Below, one piece after another: positions 41,328 through 49,683 of a stretch of DNA of 64,000 nucleotides (positions within the stretch are counted from its first letter, which is position 1; each line of letters begins with the position of its first letter). The notes under the pieces were generated by a model, which had not been told where the DNA came from, did not search any database, and saw only the letters and a program-made list of their open reading frames with translations. The translations under genes and the position numbers were made by a program. The stretch comes from Allobosea psychrotolerans. Lineage in GTDB: Bacteria > Pseudomonadota > Alphaproteobacteria > Rhizobiales > Beijerinckiaceae. Location: positions 17,367 through 81,366 of the forward strand of contig NZ_PQFZ01000023.1 in NCBI RefSeq assembly GCF_002917105.1. Reading direction: 5' to 3'.

Positions 41328-41978
41328 TCAGATCCCGCGCCGCGCGCTTTCCATAGCGGCGGCCAAGCCAGCGGTTGGACTGCTCATCGGCTTGGGCCCC
41401 TTCTTCACCAGCTCGGCTGCACCTGCCATCGACGCCTGAGCGAGGGCGACAATCGATGCGCCGTCGTCATAGGCCGTGTCGGCCGCGTTCGCGATGGCCG
41501 CGAGATATCCATCCTGGTCTCCGGCCTTGAACAGGGCCCATGCGCCGGCGACGAGGCGGACTTCAACAGAGGCTCCCGATCGCCTGGCCGCTTCGGCAAA
41601 GAGTCCCGTCGTCGGCCCCATCGTCGTTTCGACGGCGCAGAGAGCGATGACCTTTCCGCCGACACTCGCCGCCCTCTCAGCCAAGGCGCTGTCCACTCTC
41701 AGGACGGGCACCCCGGCAGCCTCCTCAACGGTGGCAACAGCGGGCCCCAGCGTCGAGCAGGTCAGGATGACAGCGTCGGTACCATGACAAAGCTCCAGCA
41801 GCGCCGCACCCGTCGTATCGAGGATTTCCGGGGTGAGTCCGCCTGCAGCTTCCGCTGCTGCGAGGAGCTCCGCCCGCACCTGATGACGAAGAAGCCCCTT
41901 GGCGATTCCAAGCGACTGGGCGGCGGCGTCGAAAACAGCGACATTGCTTTCGGCGGTGTGCAGGCAGGTTATTCTCAT
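41328..41978 (-). CDS. Aspartate/glutamate racemase family protein
   Basis: The 216-residue protein has the family's two cysteine regions: AVILTCSTLGPAVATVEEAA (first active cysteine) and an ALCAVETTMGPT segment near the second half-site. A later basic residue region ends in KKGPKPMSSP. Such enzymes interconvert amino-acid enantiomers or act as hydantoin racemases or maleate isomerases. I use the ATG at 41978; an ATG at 42005 is possible. It lies upstream of the CPT-like gene on the same strand. Confidence 0.82.
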   Translation of the reverse strand: MRITCLHTAESNVAVFDAAAQSLGIAKGLLRHQVRAELLAAAEAAGGLTPEILDTTGAALLELCHGTDAVILTCSTLGPAVATVEEAAGVPVLRVDSALAERAASVGGKVIALCAVETTMGPTTGLFAEAARRSGASVEVRLVAGAWALFKAGDQDGYLAAIANAADTAYDDGASIVALAQASMAGAAELVKKGPKPMSSPTAGLAAAMESARRGI

Positions 41979-42196
41979 AACGTTGTCTTTCAAGACGTGG
42001 CTCATTGCGAGCAAGACCCGACCGGACGGCGGCTGACTATTCGATTTTTGTGATACGCCGGATCAGGAATGGCTCTGTATGATGAGGCCTGTCGCCAGGT
42101 GGCTTACCCCGGATCAAGCGGTTCCATTCCGGGCGACTCCGTCCGACACTCCACTCCCGCTTGACCTTCCGCGCCGCTTGCGCCTGATGTCGCGCC

Positions 42197-43351
42197 ATGC
42201 GCCGCCCCAAACTCCTTTTCGTCGCCACGGAAGACTGGTTCTTCGCCTCGCATTTCCTGCCGATGGCGCGGGCCGCGCGCGAGCTCGATTTCGACGTCGT
42301 CGTCATCGCCCGCGAGCGGCAGCATCGCCGCGTCATCGAGGCGGTGGGCGCAAGGCTGATCGCGCTGGAGGCCGAGCGCCGCAGCCTCGATCCGCGCGCG
42401 CTCTACCGCCAGATCGCGGCGCTGAAGCGCCTGATCGAGGCCGAGCGGCCCGACATCCTGCATTGCATCGCCTTGAAGCCGATCGTGCTCGCCGGCCTTG
42501 CCGGCAAGCTCGCGGGTGTCGAGCGCCGCGTCTATGCGCTGACGGGCCTGGGTTTCCTCGGTGCCAGGCAGGGCCTTGTGGCGGCCGCGGCGCGGCTCGC
42601 CGTGCGATTCTGGCTGCGTGCGGCGATCGACGGACCGCAAACCCGCTTCCTGTTCGAGAACCCCGATGATCCCGTCTCGCTGGGTTTCGATCCACAGGAC
42701 GCGAGCAAGGTCGCGATCGTCGGCGGCGCGGGCGTCGATCCCTTGATCCTGATGCCGGAGCCGATGCCGGCGACCCCGCCGCTCAAGGTCGCGCTGGTTG
42801 CGCGCATGCTCTGGTCGAAGGGCGTCGATCTTGCCGTCGAGGCGGTGCGATTGGCGCGGGCGGAGGGCGCGCGCGTCGAGCTCACGGTGCATGGCGCGCC
42901 CGACCCGTCCAATCCCAAGGCGATTCCCGAAGCGACGCTGAAGCAATGGGCGGCCCGGCCGGGCATCAAATGGGCCGGCCCGACACGCGATATCGAGGGC
43001 GTCTGGCGCCAGCACCATCTCTGCATCCTGCCCTCGCGCGGCGGCGAGGGTTTGCCACGCACGATCCTGGAGGCGGCGGCCTGCGGCCGCGCGATCCTGA
43101 CCACGGATGTGCCGGGCTGCCGCAGCTTCGTCCGCGACGGGCGCGACGGGATCGTGGTGCCCGCGGACGACGCCGGCGCGCTCGCCAAGGCGCTGGTCAC
43201 CTTCGCCGGCGCCCCGGCGCTGGCCGAGCGCATGGGCACGAGCGCGCGCGCAAGGTTGATCGACGGCTATACCGAGCGCGACGTGATGAATGCGGTCAAG
43301 GGGCTCTATCGCGGCCTGCTGAACCAGCCGACGACCGAGGTCGCGGCGTGA
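42197..43351 (+). CDS. Glycosyltransferase family 4 protein
   Basis: The 384-residue GT-B enzyme has an N-terminal acceptor domain (PKLLFVATEDWFFASHFLPM) and a C-terminal donor domain with VALVARMLWSKGVDLAVEAV and the E-x7-E region RGGEGLPRTILEAAACGRAI. It transfers a sugar from a nucleotide donor to an unknown acceptor, perhaps an envelope polysaccharide. The last codon overlaps a methyltransferase start (GTGA), so the two are coupled. Confidence 0.92.
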   Translation: MRRPKLLFVATEDWFFASHFLPMARAARELDFDVVVIARERQHRRVIEAVGARLIALEAERRSLDPRALYRQIAALKRLIEAERPDILHCIALKPIVLAGLAGKLAGVERRVYALTGLGFLGARQGLVAAAARLAVRFWLRAAIDGPQTRFLFENPDDPVSLGFDPQDASKVAIVGGAGVDPLILMPEPMPATPPLKVALVARMLWSKGVDLAVEAVRLARAEGARVELTVHGAPDPSNPKAIPEATLKQWAARPGIKWAGPTRDIEGVWRQHHLCILPSRGGEGLPRTILEAAACGRAILTTDVPGCRSFVRDGRDGIVVPADDAGALAKALVTFAGAPALAERMGTSARARLIDGYTERDVMNAVKGLYRGLLNQPTTEVAA

Positions 43352-44010
43352 GCGCCGTAGCCATCGGGCTCGACCGGCGCGGCTTCATCCTGGCGCAGAC
43401 GCGGTTGCTGCCGGTGCCGCATGCGCCGGAGATTGCGCTCCATGTCGCCGAGGAGGCGACGGAGCTCTGGCAGAAGACCGAGGATGAGCTTGCCACCATC
43501 GGTCTGCCGCCGCCCTTCTGGGCTTTTGCCTGGGCCGGGGGACAGGCGCTGGCGCGCTATCTCATCGATCAGCCTGGACACGTGGCCGGCAAGCGCGTGC
43601 TCGATTTCGCCAGCGGTTCGGGGCTCGTGGCGATTGCAGCCGCCAAGGCCGGTGCAGCGCGGGTCGAAGCTTGCGACATCGACGCCTTCGCCGGCGAGGC
43701 GATCGGCCTCAATGCGCGGGCCAATGGCGTTCACATCGAGGTTCTGCTCGAGGATCTGATCGGCCGCGACGAGGGCTGGGACGTCATCTGCGCCGGCGAT
43801 GTCTGCTATGAGCGTGCGATGGCGGAGAGCATCATTGACTGGCTCTCGCAATTGCAGGCGCGCGGCGCGACCGTGCTGATCGGCGATCCCGGCCGCAGCT
43901 ATTTGCCTCGGGACAGGCTGGAGGCGCTGGCGACCTACCAGGTTCCGGTGACGCGCTCGCTGGAGGACGCCGAGATCAAGCAGAGCTCGGTCTGGCGGTT
44001 GCGAGACTAA
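43348..44010 (+). CDS. Class I methyltransferase, ETFB lysine methyltransferase-like
   Basis: The 220-residue Rossmann methyltransferase has motif I VLDFASGSGLVAIAAAKAG, an acidic ACDIDAFA motif II, and GDVCYE, the DxxYE-type motif of the METTL20/Nnt1 group. PPPFWAFAWAGGQALARYL near the start is typical of electron-transfer-flavoprotein beta lysine methyltransferases. GTG at 43348 overlaps the glycosyltransferase stop. It probably trimethylates ETF beta or another protein. Confidence 0.83.
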   Translation: MSAVAIGLDRRGFILAQTRLLPVPHAPEIALHVAEEATELWQKTEDELATIGLPPPFWAFAWAGGQALARYLIDQPGHVAGKRVLDFASGSGLVAIAAAKAGAARVEACDIDAFAGEAIGLNARANGVHIEVLLEDLIGRDEGWDVICAGDVCYERAMAESIIDWLSQLQARGATVLIGDPGRSYLPRDRLEALATYQVPVTRSLEDAEIKQSSVWRLRD

Positions 44011-44020
44011 AGCACCGACT

Positions 44021-45529
44021 TCAGGCGACTCGGCGCAGCGGACGGGCGTGACTGCCTGCATCCTGTGTCCGGAAGGCGCTGACGAGCCGGTTGAGCTGCG
44101 CGATGTGGTCGAGCAGCGCACGGGCGCTTGCCGCGCTTTCCTCGGCGAGGGCGGCGTTCTGCTGCGTGATCTCGTCCATATGGGCCACGCTCTGGCTCAT
44201 CTCGTCGATGCCGTTGGCCTGTTCGCCCGAAGCGGCGGCGATCTCCTGAACCGTCGTGGAGACGCGGAAGGAGGCGTCGACGATCTTCTGCAGCGTTTCG
44301 CCAGCCAGCCGCACGAGCTTCACGCCACCCGTCACTTCGGCGTCCGAGGAGACAATCAGGGCCGTGATGTCCTTGGCCGCAGCGGCGGAGCGCTGGGCGA
44401 GTGCACGTACCTCGGCGGCCACCACGGCGAAGCCGCGGCCGGCATCGCCTGCCCGCGCGGCTTCGACAGCGGCGTTGAGCGCCAGCAGATTGGTCTGGAA
44501 GGCGATGCCGTCGATCACCGTGGTGATTTCCGAGATCCGGGTCGAGGCCTCTTCGATCCGCGACATGGCGTCGATGGCGTCGTTGACGATGGTACCGCCG
44601 GTGCGGGCGATGGAGGTCGCCTCGTCGGCGAGCGAAACCGACAGCCGGGAGGCCTGGGCCGAGGTCTTGACGGAAGCGGCGAGCTCCTCGGTGGTGGCCG
44701 CGCTCTCCTCCAGCGCCGAGGCCTGCTGCTCGGTACGCATCGACAGGTCCTGCGAACCGGAATTGATCTCCTGCGACGCGCCCACGATGCGCTCCGATGT
44801 CGATTGGATGGTCGAGACCATCTCCTCCAGCCGAACCATTGCGCTGTTGAAATTATCGCGAATCAACCTGTATTCCTCCGGAATGTCTTCGGCTATCCGG
44901 AAGGTCAGGTCGCCACCGGCAAGCGCGGCCAGCCCTTCGCTGACGGAGGCTATGGCCTTGTCGCGCTCGACGGCCTTGGCTTGTTCGATTGCGCGCGCCG
45001 CAGCCTCCACGCTGAGGCGGGCGGCTTCCGAGGCCTCGAAATAGACCGAGATGGCGTAGTCCATGTCGAGCAGGGCGGCCTTGACGATGGCCGAAATCTC
45101 ACCCGAGCGCTCGCTCGCACCCGGGCTCTGCCTGCCGAAGGCGTTTCGGGGCCAGCGCGCTTCCAGCACGCCGGCGATCAGTTTCTCCAGGATCAGGGCA
45201 TAGCCGCCAATATACCAGCGTGGCTCCAGCCCGATCCGGGCATGGACCTTGCCGATGGCTGTGACGGCATCGACATAGCGCTGGTCGAACACGCCATCCG
45301 CCATTCTTTGCCAGTGGCCCTGCTGGCGTTGCTTGGCACTTTCGACATGCTGCTCGCTGGAGAAGAAGCCGCGTGTCTGCGGGAAGGCCATGGCCTGGCG
45401 GTAGAAAGCGTCGAGCGCGCCTGGCAGCGTCGCCACGATCACCTCTTTGACGTCGCGCATGTGCTGTTGCGCGGCCGCATCGAGCTCGATGAAGCCGAGG
45501 CGAGCGGCGAGGTGATCGGTGGAGTCCAT
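44021..45529 (-). CDS. Globin-coupled methyl-accepting chemotaxis protein (soluble)
   Basis: The 502-residue transducer has an N-terminal protoglobin sensor (about 1-170) with candidate proximal His96 in KVHARIGLEPRWYIGGY. A HAMP-like linker (about 195-250) and an MCP signalling domain follow, whose hairpin tip is EVRALAQRSAAAAKDITALI-like sequence. No membrane segment is seen, so it should be cytoplasmic and sense oxygen or other haem ligands for CheA-dependent taxis. A TTGAC-ATAA-ATCAA box upstream suggests FNR/FixK control. Confidence 0.92.
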   Translation of the reverse strand: MDSTDHLAARLGFIELDAAAQQHMRDVKEVIVATLPGALDAFYRQAMAFPQTRGFFSSEQHVESAKQRQQGHWQRMADGVFDQRYVDAVTAIGKVHARIGLEPRWYIGGYALILEKLIAGVLEARWPRNAFGRQSPGASERSGEISAIVKAALLDMDYAISVYFEASEAARLSVEAAARAIEQAKAVERDKAIASVSEGLAALAGGDLTFRIAEDIPEEYRLIRDNFNSAMVRLEEMVSTIQSTSERIVGASQEINSGSQDLSMRTEQQASALEESAATTEELAASVKTSAQASRLSVSLADEATSIARTGGTIVNDAIDAMSRIEEASTRISEITTVIDGIAFQTNLLALNAAVEAARAGDAGRGFAVVAAEVRALAQRSAAAAKDITALIVSSDAEVTGGVKLVRLAGETLQKIVDASFRVSTTVQEIAAASGEQANGIDEMSQSVAHMDEITQQNAALAEESAASARALLDHIAQLNRLVSAFRTQDAGSHARPLRRVA

Positions 45530-45614
45530 GCCAGCATTCCCAAAGGTGACGCTTTGCCAATTGTGCTGATCAGATTAAGCCGACCTTTTGGTTAACGGGC
45601 CCTCTCCGAGACTG

Positions 45615-45628
45615 TTGACATAAATCAA
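45615..45628. promoter_or_regulatory. FNR/FixK-type binding site (anaerobox)
   Basis: TTGACATAAATCAA matches the TTGA[T/C]-N4-[A/G]TCAA consensus of FNR/FixK regulators exactly. It lies 86 bp upstream of the globin-coupled receptor start on the minus strand. If it is centred near -41 the transcript would begin about 50 bp before the ATG. The opposite neighbour ends here, so the receptor gene is the only candidate target. Confidence 0.75.
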
Positions 45629-45654
45629 ATCCACGACCTTCGCTGCGGGGTGAT

Positions 45655-46272
45655 CTACCCGCCATGCCTCTCCAGAAACGCCTCGACCGACAGGCTGCGG
45701 AAATCCGCCAGCGCTCCCTGCAAGCGCGCATGCTCCCAGTCCCACCAGGCCAGCGCCAGCAAGCGCTCGGCGATCGGCTCGGGGAAGCGCCGGCGGATCG
45801 GCCTGGCCGGGTTGCCGCCGACGATGGTATAGGGCGCGACATCCTTGGTGACGATCGCGCCGCCCGCGACCACGGCGCCGGTGCCGATCGTGCGGCCGGG
45901 CAGGATGATCGCGCCATGGCCGATCCAGACATCATGGCCGATGGTCACAGGCGTCGAGCGCCGCCAGGCGAAGAACGCGGCGTCGTCCTCCGCATCGTCG
46001 AAATAGGCCGAGGCGCGATAGGTGAAATGCGACTGGCTCGCCCGCTGCATCGGGTGGTTGCCGGGGTTGATCCGGGTCATCGCCGCGATCGAGCAGAATT
46101 TCCCGATCGTCGTGTAGATGACATTGGAATCGTTCACGACATAAGAGTAGTCGTCCATCGTCGACTCGACGAAGGATGTCCGCGCGCCGATCTCGGTATA
46201 GCGTCCAAGCGTCGCCTGCCGCACCTGCGCGGTCGGGTCGATCAGAGGTTCCAGTCCCAGTTTCTTGGCCAC
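45655..46272 (-). CDS. Hexapeptide-repeat acyltransferase, phosphonate-cluster type
   Basis: The 205-residue left-handed beta-helix protein (LGRYTEIGARTSFVESTMDD, TIGHDVWIGHGAIILPGRTI, GTGAVVAGGAIVTKDVAPYT) resembles the CatB/DapH-type acetyltransferase found in C-P lyase clusters (phn transferase-hexapeptide family). His in GHGAI is a likely catalytic base. The start is a GTG at 46272 with AAGGA upstream. It is divergent from phnN with start codons almost touching. Confidence 0.85.
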   Translation of the reverse strand: MAKKLGLEPLIDPTAQVRQATLGRYTEIGARTSFVESTMDDYSYVVNDSNVIYTTIGKFCSIAAMTRINPGNHPMQRASQSHFTYRASAYFDDAEDDAAFFAWRRSTPVTIGHDVWIGHGAIILPGRTIGTGAVVAGGAIVTKDVAPYTIVGGNPARPIRRRFPEPIAERLLALAWWDWEHARLQGALADFRSLSVEAFLERHGG

Positions 46273-46273
46273 G

Positions 46274-46897
46274 ATGTCGCTTCCTTCTCAGATCGCTTCA
46301 GGATTGCCGGTTGCAGAGCCGGGAGCTCTCGTCCTTGTCGTCGGCCCTTCGGGGGCCGGCAAGGACACCTTGATGGACGCCGCCCGCGCGGCGCTCGCTG
46401 GCGATGCCCGGTTCCACTTTGCCCGCCGCCTGATCACACGGCCGGCGATGGCGGGCGCCGAGGATCACGACAGCTGCTCGCAGATCGAATTCGAAGCGGC
46501 CGTCGCGCGCGGCGAGATGGCGTTGAATTGGGGCGCTCACGGCTTGACCTATGGCATTCCCGCAGCCGAACTCTCCGGCATCGCGTGCGGGCAGGCGGTG
46601 ATCGTCAATATCTCGCGCGGCGTCATTCCAGTTGCCGAGCGGCTGGCCGGGCGGGTGACAGTCGTGAACATCACCGCTCCGAATGCGGTGCTGGCGAAGC
46701 GGCTCGCCGCGCGCGGGCGCGAGAGCGAGGTCGATATCGCAGCCAGGCTTGCCCGTGAGGCGCCTTTGCGGACGCAAAGTGCCGAGCTGGTGACGATCCA
46801 GAACGACCGCACGGTGGCGGCGGCGGCGGCGGAGTTCGTCGCGGTGCTGCGAGGCTTGGCCGTCGGAGTCGGCGAACCTGAATTGAACAGGCTCTGA
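46274..46897 (+). CDS. phnN: Ribose 1,5-bisphosphokinase
   Basis: The 207-residue P-loop kinase has Walker A VVGPSGAGKDTLMDAA and a guanylate-kinase-like lid; FARRLITRPA and WGAHGLTYGIP are PhnN hallmarks. It converts ribose 1,5-bisphosphate, released by the C-P lyase pathway, to PRPP. I prefer the ATG at 46274; the TTG at 46265 would lie inside the acyltransferase gene. It converges on the phn operon. Confidence 0.92.
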   Translation: MSLPSQIASGLPVAEPGALVLVVGPSGAGKDTLMDAARAALAGDARFHFARRLITRPAMAGAEDHDSCSQIEFEAAVARGEMALNWGAHGLTYGIPAAELSGIACGQAVIVNISRGVIPVAERLAGRVTVVNITAPNAVLAKRLAARGRESEVDIAARLAREAPLRTQSAELVTIQNDRTVAAAAAEFVAVLRGLAVGVGEPELNRL

Positions 46898-46906
46898 TCC
46901 GCTGAC

Positions 46907-47053
46907 GTCATCCTGGGCGACCGAGAGGCGTCCCAGAATCCATTGTAGAGCCAGACTCGTCAAAGGATTGGGCCTCGGATGGATCCCGGCACTCCGCGGA
47001 GCTTATCCTTGGGCCGATCGAAGATCGGACCCGAGGGCCTCGGCCAGGATGAC
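46907..47053. repeat. Intergenic repeat, family B, copy 2
   Basis: A 147-bp element with the same ends as copy 1 at 40074-40219 (GTCATCCTGGGCGACCG and GGCCAGGATGAC) and the same inner palindrome. It fills the gap between the convergent phnN and DUF1045 genes and may serve as a structural terminator there. Confidence 0.85.
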
Positions 47054-47103
47054 GGCGGGTTTCCGAGCAAATCCGTGCGCCTCTCAAGCGGCGGGGTGCG
47101 CCG

Positions 47104-47799
47104 CTAGCCCAGCACGAAGGAATCGAGCAGGCGGAAGCGGCTCTCGCGCGTGTCCTGCTTGAAGAGCGCGATCCGGTCGATCGCAACCGGGGCCGGCGGG
47201 ACATGTTCGGCATAGGCCTGCGTCAGCGCCTGCTTGACGGCCAAGACCTGCTCGACCGGCAGCGAGCCGGTCAACGTCATGTGGAAGCGGAAGGCGTCGC
47301 CGACATAAGGGTAGCCATAGGCCTCGAGATAGGCCCGGTGCGCCGGCGTCAGCGGGCTCTTGAGGCGGCGCGCCAGATCGGCCGGGCTCAACGGGGCGCG
47401 GAAGGGCTCGAAGGCCTGGACGACGGAGAAGGCGAGGTCCTGCAGCGGCCGGCTCTCGGCTGATGGCGTCAGTGCGATGAAGGAGCCGAGCGCGGTGACG
47501 CCGAGCCCCTTGAGCGGAACCGCATCCAGCCCCGAGGCAAAATTATGGGTGAAGGCGCGCAACTGGCCTTCCTGGCGGCCGAGGGCCAGTTCGAAAGGGG
47601 CCTTCAGCGTCGCATGGAAGCCATAGCGCCGGGGCTCGGCGGTGAGCGTCGGCCAGCTTTCCCCGTCGCAGCCGGCCGGGACCGAGAAAGGCACATCCGC
47701 GGCCGTGACCGCGTCATAGCCAAGCGTCGCGCTGCCGAAGCGCCAGAGCGCGCTGTCGGCGGCGGGGGCGTAATAGAGGGCGTAGCGCGGCGCGGTCAA
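47104..47799 (-). CDS. DUF1045 family protein, phosphonate-associated 2H phosphoesterase-like
   Basis: The 231-residue protein has two HxT motifs (HATLKAPFEL and HMTLTGSL), the 2H phosphoesterase signature, and RYALYYAPAADSALW at the start as in the DUF1045 family of phn clusters. It may supply the cyclic phosphodiesterase step that PhnP performs elsewhere; no phnP is visible. The start is a TTG at 47799 that overlaps the phnM stop (TTGA). Confidence 0.87.
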   Translation of the reverse strand: MTAPRYALYYAPAADSALWRFGSATLGYDAVTAADVPFSVPAGCDGESWPTLTAEPRRYGFHATLKAPFELALGRQEGQLRAFTHNFASGLDAVPLKGLGVTALGSFIALTPSAESRPLQDLAFSVVQAFEPFRAPLSPADLARRLKSPLTPAHRAYLEAYGYPYVGDAFRFHMTLTGSLPVEQVLAVKQALTQAYAEHVPPAPVAIDRIALFKQDTRESRFRLLDSFVLG

Positions 47800-48935
47800 A
47801 ATGCGCGCTCGCCCTTTGACCAGACGGCGGCGAGCACCGGCGTCGCGCCCAGCACCTTGAAGCGCACGAGGTCGGCGCGCAGACCGGGCTTGAGATGGCC
47901 GCGATCCCTGAGGCCCAGGATGTCGGCGACCTTCCATGTCACCATGCCCATGGCTTGCGGCAAGGTGATGCCATGGCTGGCATGGAGCTTCAGCACGGCC
48001 TGGAGCAGGCTTGCCGGGACATAGTCGGAGGAAAGCCCGTCGAGCAGACCCTTCTCGGCCAGTTCCGCGACCGAGACGCCGCCGGAATGCGAGCCGCCGC
48101 GCACGACATTGGGCGCGCCAGCGACGGTCGCGAGCCCGCGCTGCTTGGCGGCTTCCGCGGCTTCGATCGTGGTCGGGAATTCGGAGATCACGGCGCCGGA
48201 CGCGATGCCGGCCTCGACATGCTCCAGCGTGGTGTCGTCATGGGTGGCGATCGGGATGCCGCGCGAGCCGAACATCTCGACGACGGCGCTCCAGTTGCGC
48301 GAGACATTGGCGGCGCCCTCCGACTGGCGGACGACGACATCGACCTCGAACTCGGCCTCGGTCTTGCCATTGCCAAGTGCATAGGTGCGCAGATGGTCGA
48401 TATTGCGCCATTGCCGCTGGCCGGGCGTGTGGTCCATCAACGAGACGAGCTGGACGAGCTCGTCGTCCTGATAGGGCTCGATGTCCGTGAGCAGGTCAGG
48501 GCTCGTCAATTCGCAGCGCATATGGATGCGGTGGTCGATGCGGAAGACATTTTCGCGGCGGCCCTCGGCCAGCGCCTTCATCACATCGGCGAAGATGTCC
48601 TTGCGGTAGTCCTTGGCCGAGAAGGGCGTGCCGGCGCAGATCGCGTCATAGACGGTGGTGACGCCGGCCGCCGCCATCTGCGCGTCATGGACGAGGGCGG
48701 CAGCGAGCCCGTTCGGCCAGAACACCTTCGGCCGGGGCATGAAGTGCTTTTCCATGTTGTCGGTGTGCATCTCGACGAGACCTGGCGCGAGATAGTCGCC
48801 GTTCACGTCGATGGCGCCAGGCAGGGACGACTTGCCCTGATCGACCGATGTGATGCCGCTCGCGTCGAAGGCGATCGTGCCGGAGACGACATCGTTCTCG
48901 AGGATCAGTCTGGCGTTGGTGAGAACGGTTTGCAT
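47796..48935 (-). CDS. phnM: Alpha-D-ribose 1-methylphosphonate 5-triphosphate diphosphatase
   Basis: The 379-residue amidohydrolase-fold enzyme removes pyrophosphate from the triphosphate intermediate of C-P lyase. The metal-binding LVEMHTDNMEKHFMPRP motif is present, as are HTPGQRQW and IATHDDTTLEHV, and the C-terminal GLRADLVRF. It overlaps phnL and the DUF1045 gene, so the set is translationally coupled. Confidence 0.96.
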   Translation of the reverse strand: MQTVLTNARLILENDVVSGTIAFDASGITSVDQGKSSLPGAIDVNGDYLAPGLVEMHTDNMEKHFMPRPKVFWPNGLAAALVHDAQMAAAGVTTVYDAICAGTPFSAKDYRKDIFADVMKALAEGRRENVFRIDHRIHMRCELTSPDLLTDIEPYQDDELVQLVSLMDHTPGQRQWRNIDHLRTYALGNGKTEAEFEVDVVVRQSEGAANVSRNWSAVVEMFGSRGIPIATHDDTTLEHVEAGIASGAVISEFPTTIEAAEAAKQRGLATVAGAPNVVRGGSHSGGVSVAELAEKGLLDGLSSDYVPASLLQAVLKLHASHGITLPQAMGMVTWKVADILGLRDRGHLKPGLRADLVRFKVLGATPVLAAVWSKGERAF

Positions 48936-49633
48936 CAGGCGGCCTTTCTGAAATCGGTGATGTCGAGATAGCGCGTGGCGACCGCCTCGCGCACCGCCTC
49001 ATCATGAAAGATGCCGACGATGGCGGAGCCTTTAGCACGGGCTTCCGCGATCAGCGCGACCACGACGTCGCGATTGGCCGCGTCGAGCGAAGCGGTCGGC
49101 TCGTCGATCAGGAGAATCGGCGAGGGGTCGACGAAGGAGCGGGCGATGTTGACGCGCTGCTGCTCGCCGCCGGAGAAGGTCGCCGGCGCCAGGTTCCAGA
49201 GCCGCTCGGGCAGGTTGAGCCTGGCCAGCATGGCCTTGGCCCGCTCGCCGGCCTCCAGGGCGTCGATGCCTCGCGCAAGCAGCGGGTCTCGCACGATGTC
49301 GAGCGCCGAGATGCGCGGAATCACGCGCAGGAACTGCGAGACGAAACCGAGCGTGCGGCGGCGGATGTCGAGCACGGTGCGCGGCACGGCCGAGACGATG
49401 TCGATCTGGCGTCCGGCATGGGTGATGTGGATATGGCCGGCGCTTGGCCGGTAATTGCCGTAGAGGATGCGCAGCAGGCTGGATTTGCCCGCACCCGAAG
49501 CGCCCGCCAGCACCAGCGCCTCGCCGGCGGCGACGCTGAAATTGACGTTGTCGAACACCGGCAAGCGGACGCCGCCCTGATTGTGCAGGGTGAAATGCTT
49601 GGCGACGTTCTCGACGTGAATCATCGTGGTCAT
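48935..49633 (-). CDS. phnL: Phosphonate C-P lyase system protein PhnL (ABC-type ATPase)
   Basis: The 232-residue ATPase has Walker A ASGAGKSSL, signature FSGGEQQRVNIARS and Walker B ILLIDEPTASLD. PhnL associates with the C-P lyase core rather than a transporter. The ATG at 49633 is chosen over the longer frame because family members start near MIHVENVAKHF. Confidence 0.95.
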   Translation of the reverse strand: MTTMIHVENVAKHFTLHNQGGVRLPVFDNVNFSVAAGEALVLAGASGAGKSSLLRILYGNYRPSAGHIHITHAGRQIDIVSAVPRTVLDIRRRTLGFVSQFLRVIPRISALDIVRDPLLARGIDALEAGERAKAMLARLNLPERLWNLAPATFSGGEQQRVNIARSFVDPSPILLIDEPTASLDAANRDVVVALIAEARAKGSAIVGIFHDEAVREAVATRYLDITDFRKAA

Positions 49634-49683
49634 GATGTCAGTGCCTTGTGCGGGCGGGGTGACGAGGGTGTGACGGGTGGGCG

